In this document: in pieces, positions 44,395 to 53,697 of the stretch
Layout of the letters: every line of letters starts with the position of its first letter
How positions within the stretch are numbered: position 1 is the first letter of the stretch
Assembly: GCA_011390205.1 (NCBI GenBank)
Contig: JAABSX010000008.1
Location: 1 to 64,000, forward strand
Reading direction: 5' to 3'
Length of the DNA: 64,000 nucleotides
DNA from: Microscillaceae bacterium
GTDB taxonomy: Bacteria > Bacteroidota > Bacteroidia > Cytophagales > Microscillaceae
Notes under the pieces: generated by a model
Seen by the model: the letters and a program-made list of their open reading frames with translations, nothing else
The model's database searches: none
Told to the model about the DNA's origin: nothing
Position numbers and translations under genes: made by a program

Positions 44395-46029
44395 ATGTGT
44401 TTTAAATCCATATCCTTGACTACCTTTACTCTGTGTGTGATGCTTCTTGCAGTAGGCATCCCAAACTGTGCCTCTGCCCAGAAGCCTCAAAAGATTTCAC
44501 TGAGCAATGATGCCTCTTCAGATATTTTTTACACTACCTCTTTTATTAAATTTTACGATTTTAATACCTCCTCCGACACATACACGCGGTTCATCCTTGA
44601 CAAAGAAAAATACCCCTACCAAAAATTTGCAAAACTCATCATCCAAAATAACAGTCCAAGAAAGAGAGAAGTATGCATCAACTGGGGCATCCTAGCGAAA
44701 ATAACCATGTATCAAACTAGTTCTTCTGACAGAGACCTACAAAAAACGGGCTTTGCCGTACCACATGCCGAAAAATCTATCACCTCACCTGTCATCACCA
44801 AAAACTACAGCAAGCATACCCTGCTCCCGCATGGTTCTATAGAGTTATCCCTTTATTTAGAAGACATCCAAGTGCTGCCTGACATCCTTGAAATACACGT
44901 CTCGGATAGCCATCACTGGCGCAATGATTTTGTGCTGCATCGCTTTTTGCAGGGCTTGTTTCTTGGGTTTATGAGTGTCTTTATACTTTTGTCTTTGGTG
45001 CTGTATCTCAGCAATTTTGTTTTGGCATATTTTTATTTATTCTTATACATTCTCGGAATGTTTATGCGTTTTTTGGCGTTCTATGGGTTTTTGGATGGGC
45101 TTACCCTGACCCAGACCGAAGATTATTTCATCTGGATTAGCTTCAGTCAGATAGGGGCTATTTTTTTCATCCTCTTCATAAGAGATGTTTTACTCATCAA
45201 GACGACCCACCAGACCTTCAACTACCTACTTTTGTTTTTGATTCTTTCTAGATTTTTTGTCTTTTTGGTCATTACTGCACTTTATTTCTCATCTTATTCA
45301 GTAGATTTATTGGGCAAGATAATCGGCTTTTTAGATTTGTTTACACTTCCTTTAGCCCTTTGGGTGCTGGCTTATTTTAGTAAGAAAGGATTGTTTGCAA
45401 GGTATTTATTACTCTCCACTATGTGTCTTCTTTTGGGGCTTTTGCTAGGAGTTATCTCTAGATTTGATGTTTTTTATCTCCCTGGAGGGATGTATAGTTT
45501 TCAGATAGGCATCACGGGGCAGCTACTTTTTATATGTCTTGGAATGGGTGTTCAGATTAAAAACCAAATCAAAAAAGAAAGAAAATCACAAGACCAAGTA
45601 CTGGTGCTACAAAAAGAAATCAACACTCGATTGGAGTTAAAAGTAGAAGAAAGAACCGAAGCCCTCCAAAAGGCTTACCAAGAAATCACCTTCCAAAACC
45701 AAGAGCTACACAAACGCGAAAAAGAGTATCTCCACATCAATGACCACTTGGGCACACTGGTAGAAATCAGAACTGCAGAGATTGTCAAACAAAACGAACT
45801 ACTCCGAAACTATGCCTACTTCAATGCACACAAAGTCAGAGGGCCTCTTGCGCGTATTCTGGGGCTTATTTATTTAATCAGATTAGAGCCCACCATCAGT
45901 GAAGATGATTTTTCTTTGTTTATCCAAAGACTTTCTTTGTGTGCCAATGAACTCGACAAAACCATCAAAGAAATCAACCAAATACTCTCGGATGATGATG
46001 AGGAGGAGGATGACGAAAACCATACATAA
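44395..46029 (+). CDS. 7TMR-DISM membrane sensor with a kinase dimerization helix but no ATPase
   Basis: The ATG at 44395 gives 544 residues, MCFKSISLTTFTLCVMLLAV; a TTG at 44383 is also open. The extracytoplasmic beta-domain is about residues 30-175, followed by seven membrane helices (about 185-385), a coiled coil (LVLQKEINTRLELKVEERTE) and a histidine-bearing helix LLRNYAYFNAHKVRGPLARI that resembles a kinase phospho-acceptor region. The gene then ends in an acidic tail (LSDDDEEEDDENHT). No HATPase domain follows. It may be phosphorylated by, or pair with, another kinase, or act as a phosphotransfer module. It converges on the next gene with a 17-bp gap. Confidence 0.85.
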   Translation: MCFKSISLTTFTLCVMLLAVGIPNCASAQKPQKISLSNDASSDIFYTTSFIKFYDFNTSSDTYTRFILDKEKYPYQKFAKLIIQNNSPRKREVCINWGILAKITMYQTSSSDRDLQKTGFAVPHAEKSITSPVITKNYSKHTLLPHGSIELSLYLEDIQVLPDILEIHVSDSHHWRNDFVLHRFLQGLFLGFMSVFILLSLVLYLSNFVLAYFYLFLYILGMFMRFLAFYGFLDGLTLTQTEDYFIWISFSQIGAIFFILFIRDVLLIKTTHQTFNYLLLFLILSRFFVFLVITALYFSSYSVDLLGKIIGFLDLFTLPLALWVLAYFSKKGLFARYLLLSTMCLLLGLLLGVISRFDVFYLPGGMYSFQIGITGQLLFICLGMGVQIKNQIKKERKSQDQVLVLQKEINTRLELKVEERTEALQKAYQEITFQNQELHKREKEYLHINDHLGTLVEIRTAEIVKQNELLRNYAYFNAHKVRGPLARILGLIYLIRLEPTISEDDFSLFIQRLSLCANELDKTIKEINQILSDDDEEEDDENHT

Positions 46030-46046
46030 AACATACTGCACACACA

Positions 46047-47150
46047 CTAAACCACCTCTAGCACATAGCACAGCTCTGCACCTAAGCCCAAGCCCTGCTG
46101 CAGCTCGTACTCTAAGCTCCTGAGCACATACGCAATGTGAGGCTCCAAGATATTGGCTCGTCTATCTCCGTAAGCAATCCAATCTGTGTCGCTGCAAAGG
46201 CGGTCTAGGGTCATCAGCCCAAACTGTAGGCTAGAAGGCAGGCTCTCCCAGTTTTGAATATCTTTATAAGAAATATCCTTCTCTAGCCTTTGTGTGGCAT
46301 ATTCTAAGAAAAGATTCCAACTTCCTAGCAGCTGCTCATAGCTATCTTCAAGTGTGCTGTTTTTGTGTGTTGCCCTGCGTTGGTCTTCCTGTATTTTTAG
46401 CTTTTGGAGGTCTGTGCGGGTATCTTTCTGAAAAAGCTGGTTTAGGTATTTTCGCTTCAAAGGAGTAAAAATACATCTATCCACTTTGTTGAGTATTTTA
46501 AGAGAAATGCCTGTGGACTCACTCACCTCTTTGATGATTTTGAGAAGCTGCGCCTCCTCCCAGTAATACCTCTCCGAATCATGGACAAGCCCTGTCTGTC
46601 TTGAATTCAAATCAAGCACAATGACACTGCCCAACTTGGCGTGTGTGCAAGTCTCTGAAAGTAAGTTGCTAAGCTGTGAGGGTGATAACTTAGATAGTAC
46701 AGCATATTTTGAAAAATAAATATCAAAAGGAGGCTCTGCTTTCCCGATAATGCCTAACCCTTGTGCATAGTTGTGGCGGATAAATCTTACTTTTTTTTCT
46801 AAGCGATACTGTTCATTATTACTTTCCACTTGCTCATACTCTGTAGCCAAGCCCATAAACAGGGCGACGTCTTTCTCCGAAAGAAGTGCTGTTCTTTTGA
46901 GCCCTGTCTGCTCAGGGTGCTGGTAGATGTGAGAGAGTAAATGATAGCCAGGCACAGCCCCTACCCCAAACTCTAAGATACGCAGTCCTTTTGTATTTAC
47001 AGGATTTTGGAGAAATTTTCTCAAAATTGGGCGCATCGTAAATTGAATTAACTCTTGCTCCCAGTATTTTCTAACTAAGTCTTTTTCGTGGTTTTGCTGG
47101 TTTTTAGTGATGGTCGTGAAGTGGATTTTTTCCATTTTTTGAATCTCCAA
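46047..47150 (-). CDS. SAM-dependent methyltransferase-like protein, unknown substrate
   Basis: 367 residues. Residues 55-75 (KGLRILEFGVGAVPGYHLLS) fit the glycine-rich SAM-binding motif I of class I methyltransferases, and PFDIYFSKYAVLSKL could be motif IV. SVIVLDLNSRQTGL would be a later strand. The C-terminal 170 residues are mostly helical and match nothing I recognise. Starts at 47150 and five codons later (47135) are both possible. No signal peptide or membrane segments are seen. It shares no operon and lies between convergent and co-directional neighbours. Confidence 0.6.
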   Translation of the reverse strand: MEIQKMEKIHFTTITKNQQNHEKDLVRKYWEQELIQFTMRPILRKFLQNPVNTKGLRILEFGVGAVPGYHLLSHIYQHPEQTGLKRTALLSEKDVALFMGLATEYEQVESNNEQYRLEKKVRFIRHNYAQGLGIIGKAEPPFDIYFSKYAVLSKLSPSQLSNLLSETCTHAKLGSVIVLDLNSRQTGLVHDSERYYWEEAQLLKIIKEVSESTGISLKILNKVDRCIFTPLKRKYLNQLFQKDTRTDLQKLKIQEDQRRATHKNSTLEDSYEQLLGSWNLFLEYATQRLEKDISYKDIQNWESLPSSLQFGLMTLDRLCSDTDWIAYGDRRANILEPHIAYVLRSLEYELQQGLGLGAELCYVLEVV

Positions 47151-47262
47151 ATATTTATTGTGTCCTTAGGTGTCATTTGTCCAAACTGGCTGCAAAACTA
47201 AGTGATTCTTCAAGAAATATAGAGAGATTTCCTGAAGAATCACCCATTGAATGTATTGTAAA

Positions 47263-48642
47263 TCAACGAGTACCGTATTCTGAAAGTAGATACACAAAGC
47301 TTGCCATTGCAGCTGCCCCTAGCTGTAGCTCTCTTTGGTTAATCTGCTCAAAAGTATCTATTTCTGTATGATGCACATCAAAATAACGCTGTGAGTCAGG
47401 GCTGAGCGAGATTTGCACAGTCCCTTGATTTCTGAGTGGGCTAATATCTGCCCCTCCTCCGCCTTCTCTTATTTCTAGTTCGTAGGGTTTCAGCAATGCG
47501 TTCCATTTCAGGTATGAGTCCATGCCATTTGCATCATCTGTAACACCGATGCCTCTGGGCGTAAAGCCACCCGCATCAGATTCTAGGGCAGCAATGTGTT
47601 TTTCTTTGGCAGCTTCTGCTTCTTCGGCGTATTTTTTACCACCCCGAAGCCCGTTTTCTTCATTCATAAACATCACAGCACGGACGGTGCGTTTCGGTTT
47701 GATGTTGAGTGATTTCAGAATCCGAAGTACATCCATAGATTGCACGACTCCTGCCCCGTCATCGTGGGCACCATCTCCAGTATCCCAAGAATCTAAATGC
47801 CCTCCTACCACGATGATTTCATCAGGAAAAGCACTTCCCTTTATCTCTCCGATTACATTGTAAGACAGTACATCTTCTAGCATTTGGCAGTGTGTCTCCA
47901 TATAAAACAATAGATTTTTGTCTTGCTTTAAGCGCAGGCTGAGCTCCTCTGCCCCATTGGTGCTGATGGCGATAGCAGGGATTTGAGCCACATTGAGCTG
48001 ATAACCAAGACTACCCGTATGCGGATAATCATCTAAGCGAGTGGTAAGCGAACGCATAATCGTGCCTACAGCACCTAGCTTTGCTGCCTCCGAAGGACCG
48101 CTAAATCTGTATTTTGCACTCTCTCCATAAGCCTGAAAAGTACGTACATAAGAGGGGTTCATTGGTGTATTGTAAAAAACAATCTTCCCTTCTATCTGTC
48201 CTCTTCCCAGTTCTTTGAGTTGCTCAAAACTGCTCACCTCTATGACCTGTGCTAAAAGCCCTTCTGCACCAGTGCCTACTGAGTTGCCGAGTGCACAAAC
48301 GGGAAACTCTTTAGTGCCTAACTTTGAAGAAATCATTTTGCCGACTTCTTTTTTACCTCTTACCCAGTGAGGCACCATGACCTCTTGCAAAAACACACGG
48401 TCTAGCCCCAATGTGTCCATGACTTGCTTGGTAAAGGCTACGGCAGCAGCGGCTTGTGGGGAGCCTGACAAACGCCCTCCTATTTGGTTGCTCAAAAAAT
48501 CTAGCCACTCATAGGCAGCAGGTTTTTGGAGGGCTTCATCGTATATTTTACGGATAATCAATGAATCTTTAGAGTTTTGTGCATTGATACTCTGAAAAGA
48601 CATCCATAGACTGATAAGTAAAAAAGGATATATTTTTTTCAT
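47263..48642 (-). CDS. M28-family zinc aminopeptidase, secreted
   Basis: 459 residues with signal peptide (1-21, ending INAQ). A PA-type insert (about 120-245) precedes the catalytic domain with all metal ligands: VVGGHLDSWD (His, Asp), AHDDGAG (Asp), MNEENGLRG (Glu catalytic pair), ALESDAGG (Asp) and the last VHHTEIDTFE (His). It is a periplasmic or exported aminopeptidase or carboxypeptidase cutting small peptides. No outer-membrane anchor or T9SS C-terminal domain is visible. It stands alone, with an AT-rich spacer on both sides. Confidence 0.92.
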   Translation of the reverse strand: MKKIYPFLLISLWMSFQSINAQNSKDSLIIRKIYDEALQKPAAYEWLDFLSNQIGGRLSGSPQAAAAVAFTKQVMDTLGLDRVFLQEVMVPHWVRGKKEVGKMISSKLGTKEFPVCALGNSVGTGAEGLLAQVIEVSSFEQLKELGRGQIEGKIVFYNTPMNPSYVRTFQAYGESAKYRFSGPSEAAKLGAVGTIMRSLTTRLDDYPHTGSLGYQLNVAQIPAIAISTNGAEELSLRLKQDKNLLFYMETHCQMLEDVLSYNVIGEIKGSAFPDEIIVVGGHLDSWDTGDGAHDDGAGVVQSMDVLRILKSLNIKPKRTVRAVMFMNEENGLRGGKKYAEEAEAAKEKHIAALESDAGGFTPRGIGVTDDANGMDSYLKWNALLKPYELEIREGGGGADISPLRNQGTVQISLSPDSQRYFDVHHTEIDTFEQINQRELQLGAAAMASFVYLLSEYGTR

Positions 48643-48687
48643 GTATTATATAGTATTTTATGAGTGAATGTAATCCAAGGGGTTTTG

Positions 48688-48739
48688 ATAAAAAATAAAA
48701 GCGTGTAATTTTAGAGTTTATCTAAAAAATCTTACACGC
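48688..48739 (-). terminator. Terminator after the esterase-like lipoprotein gene
   Basis: GCGTGTAA (48701-48708) pairs with TTACACGC (48732-48739), with an inner TTTTAGA/TCTAAAA stem. Read on the minus strand it runs into a T-rich stretch. Confidence 0.75.
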
Positions 48740-48851
48740 CTCATCACACAAAGAACGAGTTATAAATTAGGCTACGCATTACATTTTACAATATTAAAAA
48801 AAACCTTAGATTTAAACAAACCCAAGTGTCCTAATGCGATTGTAATAAAAA

Positions 48852-49745
48852 TCATTCTGCTTCAAAAAAATCTAGCATATTCTCTACCTCCGAATCCCAA
48901 TAGATGTAGTCATGCCCTGCCTCTGTCAGGTGTAAATGAATGCGAAGTGAAGGGTTTGCTTTTTTTAGAGCTCCATAAAATAGCTCAGTCTGTGCTACAG
49001 GGACTATTTTATCTTGCTTGCCATGCCCTAGATAAAGCGGTGTTTTGAAGTTTTTTGCCTGAAACACAGGGTTATCCTCTCCTTCCCACCTGCTTTTAAA
49101 TTGTACATAGCTGCCATAAAAGCCAATCATCAGACGGTCAGCGGGCATTTGAGTCTGCTCATAATCTCCTGAAAGTGCTGCCCCTGCTCTAAACAATGCA
49201 GGCTTTGCCAAAGCAATCAAGGCTACCCCTCTTGCCCCTGTAGAAAGCCCTAGCACAAAATTAGCTTGCTCGGGCTGCATCACACCCAGTGAATCTTGCA
49301 GATAAGGCAACATTTCTTCTACCACCCATGCTTTAGTAGGAAAAACACGCCAATCGCTGCGGGTTTCGGGGTATAGCCGAGATGCGTAGATGCTTCTGCC
49401 CATCTCAGGCATCAGCAGTCGGTATCCTCTTTGAAGTGCTTTTTGGCAAAGGCTTGACTTTTCGCACCAGTCATTTCGTGAAAAATCCCAGCCTGGTAAG
49501 ACCAAGATATTGCCTTTGATTTTTTGATTTTTAGGAGATAAAATACTCACCCAATGCCCTTTTATCTTTATATCTACTGCCGTATCTAAGATTGGATAGA
49601 TGATTTTATCGGTCTGATTGTCAGTTTTTTGTATCACCGTAGCTTTCTGCTCTTTAGTTTCTTGTTTTTCAAAAGAAGATTGGCAAGCTACTAGCCCAGA
49701 AAGTGCGGAGATAGAGATACATAAAAATATTTTTTTCATATTCAT
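48852..49745 (-). CDS. Esterase-like alpha/beta hydrolase lipoprotein
   Basis: 297 residues. A lipoprotein signal ends SGLVAC (Cys21); a Lys/Glu/Gln-rich linker follows. The hydrolase core has ILVLPGWDFSRNDW (oxyanion region), a nucleophile elbow GLSTGARGVALIA, the acid in GHGKQDKIVPVAQT and the histidine in TEAGHDYIYW. That makes it an extracytoplasmic esterase or peptidase, resembling dienelactone-hydrolase-like enzymes. The substrate is unknown. A start two codons in (ATG at 49739) is equally plausible. Confidence 0.85.
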   Translation of the reverse strand: MNMKKIFLCISISALSGLVACQSSFEKQETKEQKATVIQKTDNQTDKIIYPILDTAVDIKIKGHWVSILSPKNQKIKGNILVLPGWDFSRNDWCEKSSLCQKALQRGYRLLMPEMGRSIYASRLYPETRSDWRVFPTKAWVVEEMLPYLQDSLGVMQPEQANFVLGLSTGARGVALIALAKPALFRAGAALSGDYEQTQMPADRLMIGFYGSYVQFKSRWEGEDNPVFQAKNFKTPLYLGHGKQDKIVPVAQTELFYGALKKANPSLRIHLHLTEAGHDYIYWDSEVENMLDFFEAE

Positions 49746-50004
49746 TTCATCATTTGCTTTTGCGAAAATAAACTATTTTTGAGAATATTTCTTGATATAG
49801 AGAGGGGTAGCATTTTCTTTCTGATATCAAATAGCTATTTTGATGAATCAAAAGTGAAAATCGTCTCAAAATAAATCTAAATAGTGATTATTTTTTAGTG
49901 ATAATTCATCGGTCTCTTTATTTTTTGTTTTTCAGTGACTTATCTCCTAAAATAATATCCACTCATTTGGCCTAAATACTTACACTAAAATACCACAGCA
50001 CAAT

Positions 50005-50012
50005 AAAGGAGG
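50005..50012 (+). promoter_or_regulatory. Strong Shine-Dalgarno sequence of mgtE
   Basis: AAAGGAGG lies six bases before the ATG at 50019. Such a near-perfect anti-16S match is unusual here, where other genes show none. Confidence 0.75.
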
Positions 50013-50018
50013 AATTGA

Positions 50019-51371
50019 ATGTCTTTTGAAATTACCCAAGAATTTTATGAGGAACTCATAGAAGCCATAGAGCAAGAAAACACAGAAAAAATACAGAAAA
50101 GTCTCCATAATCTCCGCCCCGCTGACATCTCCTCTATGATGGATGAAATGGACACAGAGCAGTGTATCTTTCTGATTCATTTACTGCCCTTTGAGGTCAG
50201 TGCCGAGATACTCAGCAACCTAGATGAAGATACACGCACAGAGTTTTTGAGAAACTTTCGTGCCGATGAAATCGCTCAATGGATTGACTACACTGACTCC
50301 GATGATGCTGCCGATTTGCTCAACGAAATGCCCCTCAAACTCAGAGAAGAGATACTGGCACACGTAGATTTCGAGAAAGCAGGCTACATCACTGACCTTC
50401 TACATTATGAAGAAGACAGTGCAGGAGGGCTTATGGCAAAAGAGCTTATCCGTGCCAATGTAAACTGGACAGTGGTGCAGGCCATAGATGAAATACGCCG
50501 ACAAGCCGAAAAGGTAGAGAAAATCTACTCCCTCTATGTGGTCAATGACCGAAATGTGCTGCTAGGACGTGTTTCACTCAAAAAAATAATCCTTGCCAGT
50601 GATGGTGTCAGGATTAAAGACATCTATGATGAAAGCGTCATTTCAGTCAAAACGTATGAAGATGAGGATGACATCGCAGACCTGATGCGAAAATATGACC
50701 TAGAAGCCGTGCCTGTAGTGAATGCACGCCAAGAACTTATGGGCAGAATCACGATTGATGACATCGTGGATGTCATCACAGAAAAAGCCGAGCTAGACAG
50801 GCAGCTCATGGCAGGTATCTCCGAAGACATCGAAGAGGATGATAGTGTATGGACACTCACCCGTGCCCGCTTGCCTTGGCTGATAGTAGGGATGGCTGGG
50901 GGATTGTTGGGGGCTAGATTCATTGGTTTTTTTGAGGCTGATTTGGCGATGCTCCCCGCGATGGCTTTTTTTATACCGCTCATCACTGCCACAGGAGGGA
51001 ATGTGGGCATTCAGTCTTCTTCCATTATTTTGCAGAGCCTTGCCACCAAATCTTCTTTCATGAGGGATAATTACCTCTCAAGAATGATAAAAGTACTCTT
51101 AGTGGCCATTATCAATGGTTTGGTGATAGGGCTGATTGTTTTTGCTTTTACCTTTGTGCTTGATATTAGCATTAAATTGGCTTTTACGGTTTCGGCTGCA
51201 CTCTTTTTTGTAGTTTTGTTGGCTTCTTTTATGGGTACGATTACGCCTTTGATTCTGGATAAAATGAATATCAACCCTGCCGTAGCCTCAGGCCCCTTCA
51301 TCACCACTGCCAATGATTTGCTAGGCTTGGCTGTCTATTTTACGATTGCACACTTCTTATTTGGGTTTTAA
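50019..51371 (+). CDS. mgtE: Magnesium transporter MgtE
   Basis: 450 residues in family order: an N-domain of helical repeats (about 1-130, SLHNLRPADISSMMDEMDTE), two CBS domains (about 135-255; ELMGRITIDDIVDVITEKAE), a plug helix, then five membrane helices (about 285-450). The pore motif ITATGGNVGIQSSSIILQSL and the SGPFITTANDLLGLAVYF helix are characteristic. The cytosolic domains sense Mg2+ and close the channel when it is plentiful. It is preceded by a strong ribosome-binding site and is likely monocistronic. A perfect palindrome follows it. Confidence 0.96.
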   Translation: MSFEITQEFYEELIEAIEQENTEKIQKSLHNLRPADISSMMDEMDTEQCIFLIHLLPFEVSAEILSNLDEDTRTEFLRNFRADEIAQWIDYTDSDDAADLLNEMPLKLREEILAHVDFEKAGYITDLLHYEEDSAGGLMAKELIRANVNWTVVQAIDEIRRQAEKVEKIYSLYVVNDRNVLLGRVSLKKIILASDGVRIKDIYDESVISVKTYEDEDDIADLMRKYDLEAVPVVNARQELMGRITIDDIVDVITEKAELDRQLMAGISEDIEEDDSVWTLTRARLPWLIVGMAGGLLGARFIGFFEADLAMLPAMAFFIPLITATGGNVGIQSSSIILQSLATKSSFMRDNYLSRMIKVLLVAIINGLVIGLIVFAFTFVLDISIKLAFTVSAALFFVVLLASFMGTITPLILDKMNINPAVASGPFITTANDLLGLAVYFTIAHFLFGF

Positions 51372-51382
51372 TCTTTTGTCTC

Positions 51383-51415
51383 AGACGTTCCACTTTTTAA
51401 AAAAGTGGAACGTCT
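51383..51415. repeat. 33-base palindrome, copy 1 of 2
   Basis: AGACGTTCCACTTTTT and its exact complement arm AAAAAGTGGAACGTCT surround a single A, 11 bases after the mgtE stop. No T-run lies beyond the arms on either strand. A partial copy of the right arm (GAAAGTGGAACATTT) follows at once. A near-identical palindrome lies at 57095-57127. Confidence 0.85.
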
Positions 51416-51440
51416 AGAAAGTGGAACATTTAAAAAAAGG

Positions 51441-52631
51441 CTAAGCCTTTTGTAAACAATCCATATTCACTTCTGCCCAGCTTGTGCAGCCTGTCAGGCC
51501 TAGTGTGAGGTCAGCGTCAGCCATGAGGTTGGCGAGGGTATGTTTTACGCCTTCTTCCCCTGCCAATGCCAATCCATAGGGGTAAGGTCGCCCAAAAAGA
51601 ACAGCTTTTGCCCCTAGTGCAATGGCTTTAAATACATCCCCTCCTTTGCGGATTCCGCTATCAAAAAGCACTGTACCTTTATCACCTACTACTTCTGCAA
51701 TGCGGGGAAGCATCTCAATGGCACTCACCGAGCCTTCTACTTGTCTGCCTCCGTGGTTGGAGACCACTAAGCCATCTGCACCATATTTTATGGCAAGTTT
51801 GGCATCTTCGGGGTGTAAGATTCCTTTGAGAAGAATGGGCATATCAGTGTGTTCACGCAGTATTTTGAAATCTTCCCAAGTCAAAGAAGGATTGGTAAAG
51901 ACTTGCCCAAAAAGCATGATGGCTTCCATCGGATTCTTTTCGGGAGGCTCTTTGAGCATAGAGCGAAACACAGGGTCAGAGAAGTAATTTGCCAAGCCTT
52001 CACCATACAAAAAGGGCAAATAAGCCTGTTCAATGTCTAAATCACGCCATGCCAGCGTGCGGGTATCCACCGTTACGATGAGGGCAGAGTAACCAGATTT
52101 TTCGGCACGTGTGATAAGACTCTTCATAAATTCAGGATTTCGCCCCCAATAGAGCTGAAAAAACCGAGTAGCATCTCCCATAGCTTCCGCTACTTCTTCC
52201 ATAGATTTGGAAGAAACCGTACTAAGCGTCATTGGGATATTGAGCGAAGCTGCTGCTTTTCCTACGGCTATCTCCGCATCAGGATGTGCAATGGAAAGCA
52301 CTCCCACAGGAGCAAGGGCAATCGGAGCGGCAATTGTATGCCCAAAAAGTTTTATTTCGGAAGTAGCTTGAGAGACATCACGCAGCATACGAGGCACGAT
52401 GTTCCATTTTTGGAAAGCTTGGGCATTGGTCTGCATCGTAGTACCTGAGCCTGCACCCCCTGCAATGTAAGCAAAGGCTTCGGGCTTCATCACTTCTTTT
52501 GCTTTTTGCTCAAGAGCTTGGGCAGAGATAGGCAAAGCTGGTTTTTTTTGCTGCATCCGCCCTTCTATGTAGATTTGCATTTGCCGCTTCATTCCTAGTG
52601 ATTGGGTTTGTATTCCGAGATTTTCTTGCAT
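51441..52631 (-). CDS. FMN-dependent alpha-hydroxyacid oxidase/dehydrogenase
   Basis: 396 residues of the TIM-barrel family that includes lactate oxidase and glycolate oxidase. KPEAFAYIAGGAGSGTTMQT (FMN and substrate Tyr), PIALAPVGVLSIAHPDAEIA, ILLKGILHPEDAKLAIKYGA (FMN Lys), VSNHGGRQVEGS (catalytic His and Arg) and VLFDSGIRKGGDVFKAIALG are all present. It probably oxidises L-lactate or a related hydroxyacid in the cytosol. Whether it passes electrons to oxygen or to a quinone cannot be told. The next gene upstream is far away and on the other strand, so it is alone. Confidence 0.93.
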   Translation of the reverse strand: MQENLGIQTQSLGMKRQMQIYIEGRMQQKKPALPISAQALEQKAKEVMKPEAFAYIAGGAGSGTTMQTNAQAFQKWNIVPRMLRDVSQATSEIKLFGHTIAAPIALAPVGVLSIAHPDAEIAVGKAAASLNIPMTLSTVSSKSMEEVAEAMGDATRFFQLYWGRNPEFMKSLITRAEKSGYSALIVTVDTRTLAWRDLDIEQAYLPFLYGEGLANYFSDPVFRSMLKEPPEKNPMEAIMLFGQVFTNPSLTWEDFKILREHTDMPILLKGILHPEDAKLAIKYGADGLVVSNHGGRQVEGSVSAIEMLPRIAEVVGDKGTVLFDSGIRKGGDVFKAIALGAKAVLFGRPYPYGLALAGEEGVKHTLANLMADADLTLGLTGCTSWAEVNMDCLQKA

Positions 52632-52965
52632 AGTATTGTTGTTTGATTTATATTCTAAATTATTTGGTTCTCTGACGATTTTTGTGGGAGAAAAGCACTA
52701 GAACAGTCCTCAAAGCATTTTGAAGGCTAAACTTGGCAGACTAAAATCCAACGTTGCGGACTTATCACAAGGTCTGTCAGACAAACAATTATCCTTACGC
52801 AAATTAGTAAAAAGTCTGCAGCTTGCAAAATACAGACTCACGCAATCTGCCGATAAAAAATAGTTTATAATCTATACTATTTTCTGTTTTATTACGTGTA
52901 TGAAAAATTAGGCTATGTCTTGTAAGACAAAAGCAAATTACTAATTCTTCTAAAACAATTTCAAA
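52632..52965. other. Divergent spacer upstream of a small outer-membrane protein gene
   Basis: 334 AT-rich bases. AAAATAGT/ACTATTTT (52857-52883) can form an 8-bp hairpin about 80 bases before the ATG at 52966. GTCTGTCAGAC-like short palindromes occur near 52771. No coding frame is supported. Confidence 0.35.
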
Positions 52966-53481
52966 ATGAAAAAACTATTATTAATCACATTCTTCATTTC
53001 TTGTGTGTTCTGTGCTACGCAATCTATGGCACAGACTAAAGATTGGGCTGTAGGAGCCAGATTCGGAGAGCCTACAGGCATCAACCTAAAAAAGCACTTC
53101 GGTGGAAATGCCCTAGACATTACACTTGGGTTTACGGGCTATGGCTACAATAATGGTAAAAAGTACTGGCGTGGTGAATACCGCCGCAGTACCGTGCTGA
53201 CCATCAATTACCTTTGGCAAAAACCTATCTCAGGAGTGAATGGGCTGGATATCTACTACGGATTGGGAGGGCAAGTAGGCAACAGGCGTTATTTTGATGA
53301 TGACTTTGATGATGAACGTAGCTCACTTAACCTAGGGCTTACGGGTGTTTTGGGGGTAGAGTGGTTCATTCCTCAAACACCTATCTCGCTGTTTGTTGAT
53401 TTTGGCCCATATATAGAGCTTGTGCCTAGTAGCCTATGGCTTTGGTTTGATTCAGGCTTGGGTATAAGGGTAAATTTCTAA
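52966..53481 (+). CDS. Small outer-membrane beta-barrel protein, unknown function
   Basis: 171 residues with signal peptide (1-22, ending MAQ), then alternating strands rich in Gly and aromatic residues (WAVGARFGEPTGINLKKHFG, ALDITLGFTGYGYNNGKKYW, NGLDIYYGLGGQVGNRRYFD, FDSGLGIRVNF). The C-terminal Phe is the usual signal for BamA. It fits an eight-strand barrel of the kind common in Bacteroidota, but no family name is certain. A strong terminator follows, so it is a one-gene unit. Confidence 0.8.
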   Translation: MKKLLLITFFISCVFCATQSMAQTKDWAVGARFGEPTGINLKKHFGGNALDITLGFTGYGYNNGKKYWRGEYRRSTVLTINYLWQKPISGVNGLDIYYGLGGQVGNRRYFDDDFDDERSSLNLGLTGVLGVEWFIPQTPISLFVDFGPYIELVPSSLWLWFDSGLGIRVNF

Positions 53482-53515
53482 ATACGCTGGTCATCGTGTT
53501 TACGAAACGCTGATA

Positions 53516-53551
53516 AAAGGGGGGCTTCGCTTGCGAAGCCTCCCTTTTTTT
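53516..53551 (+). terminator. Rho-independent terminator after the small barrel gene
   Basis: AAAGGGGGGCTTCGC and GCGAAGCCTCCCTTT form a 15-bp stem with one G-T pair, closed by TT and followed by a run of T. Confidence 0.92.
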
Positions 53552-53697
53552 GATGGGCAAAAGCAGCAGGTGTTTTGACTTCTTAAAAGCCTGGCTTCCT
53601 CTAAAGCTTTTGGAAAATAGGGTAACAAATACTTGGTTTTCGAGGTTAGGTAGATTGCAATCTTAAACTTATAGCAAATCACCACAATACATTAAAT

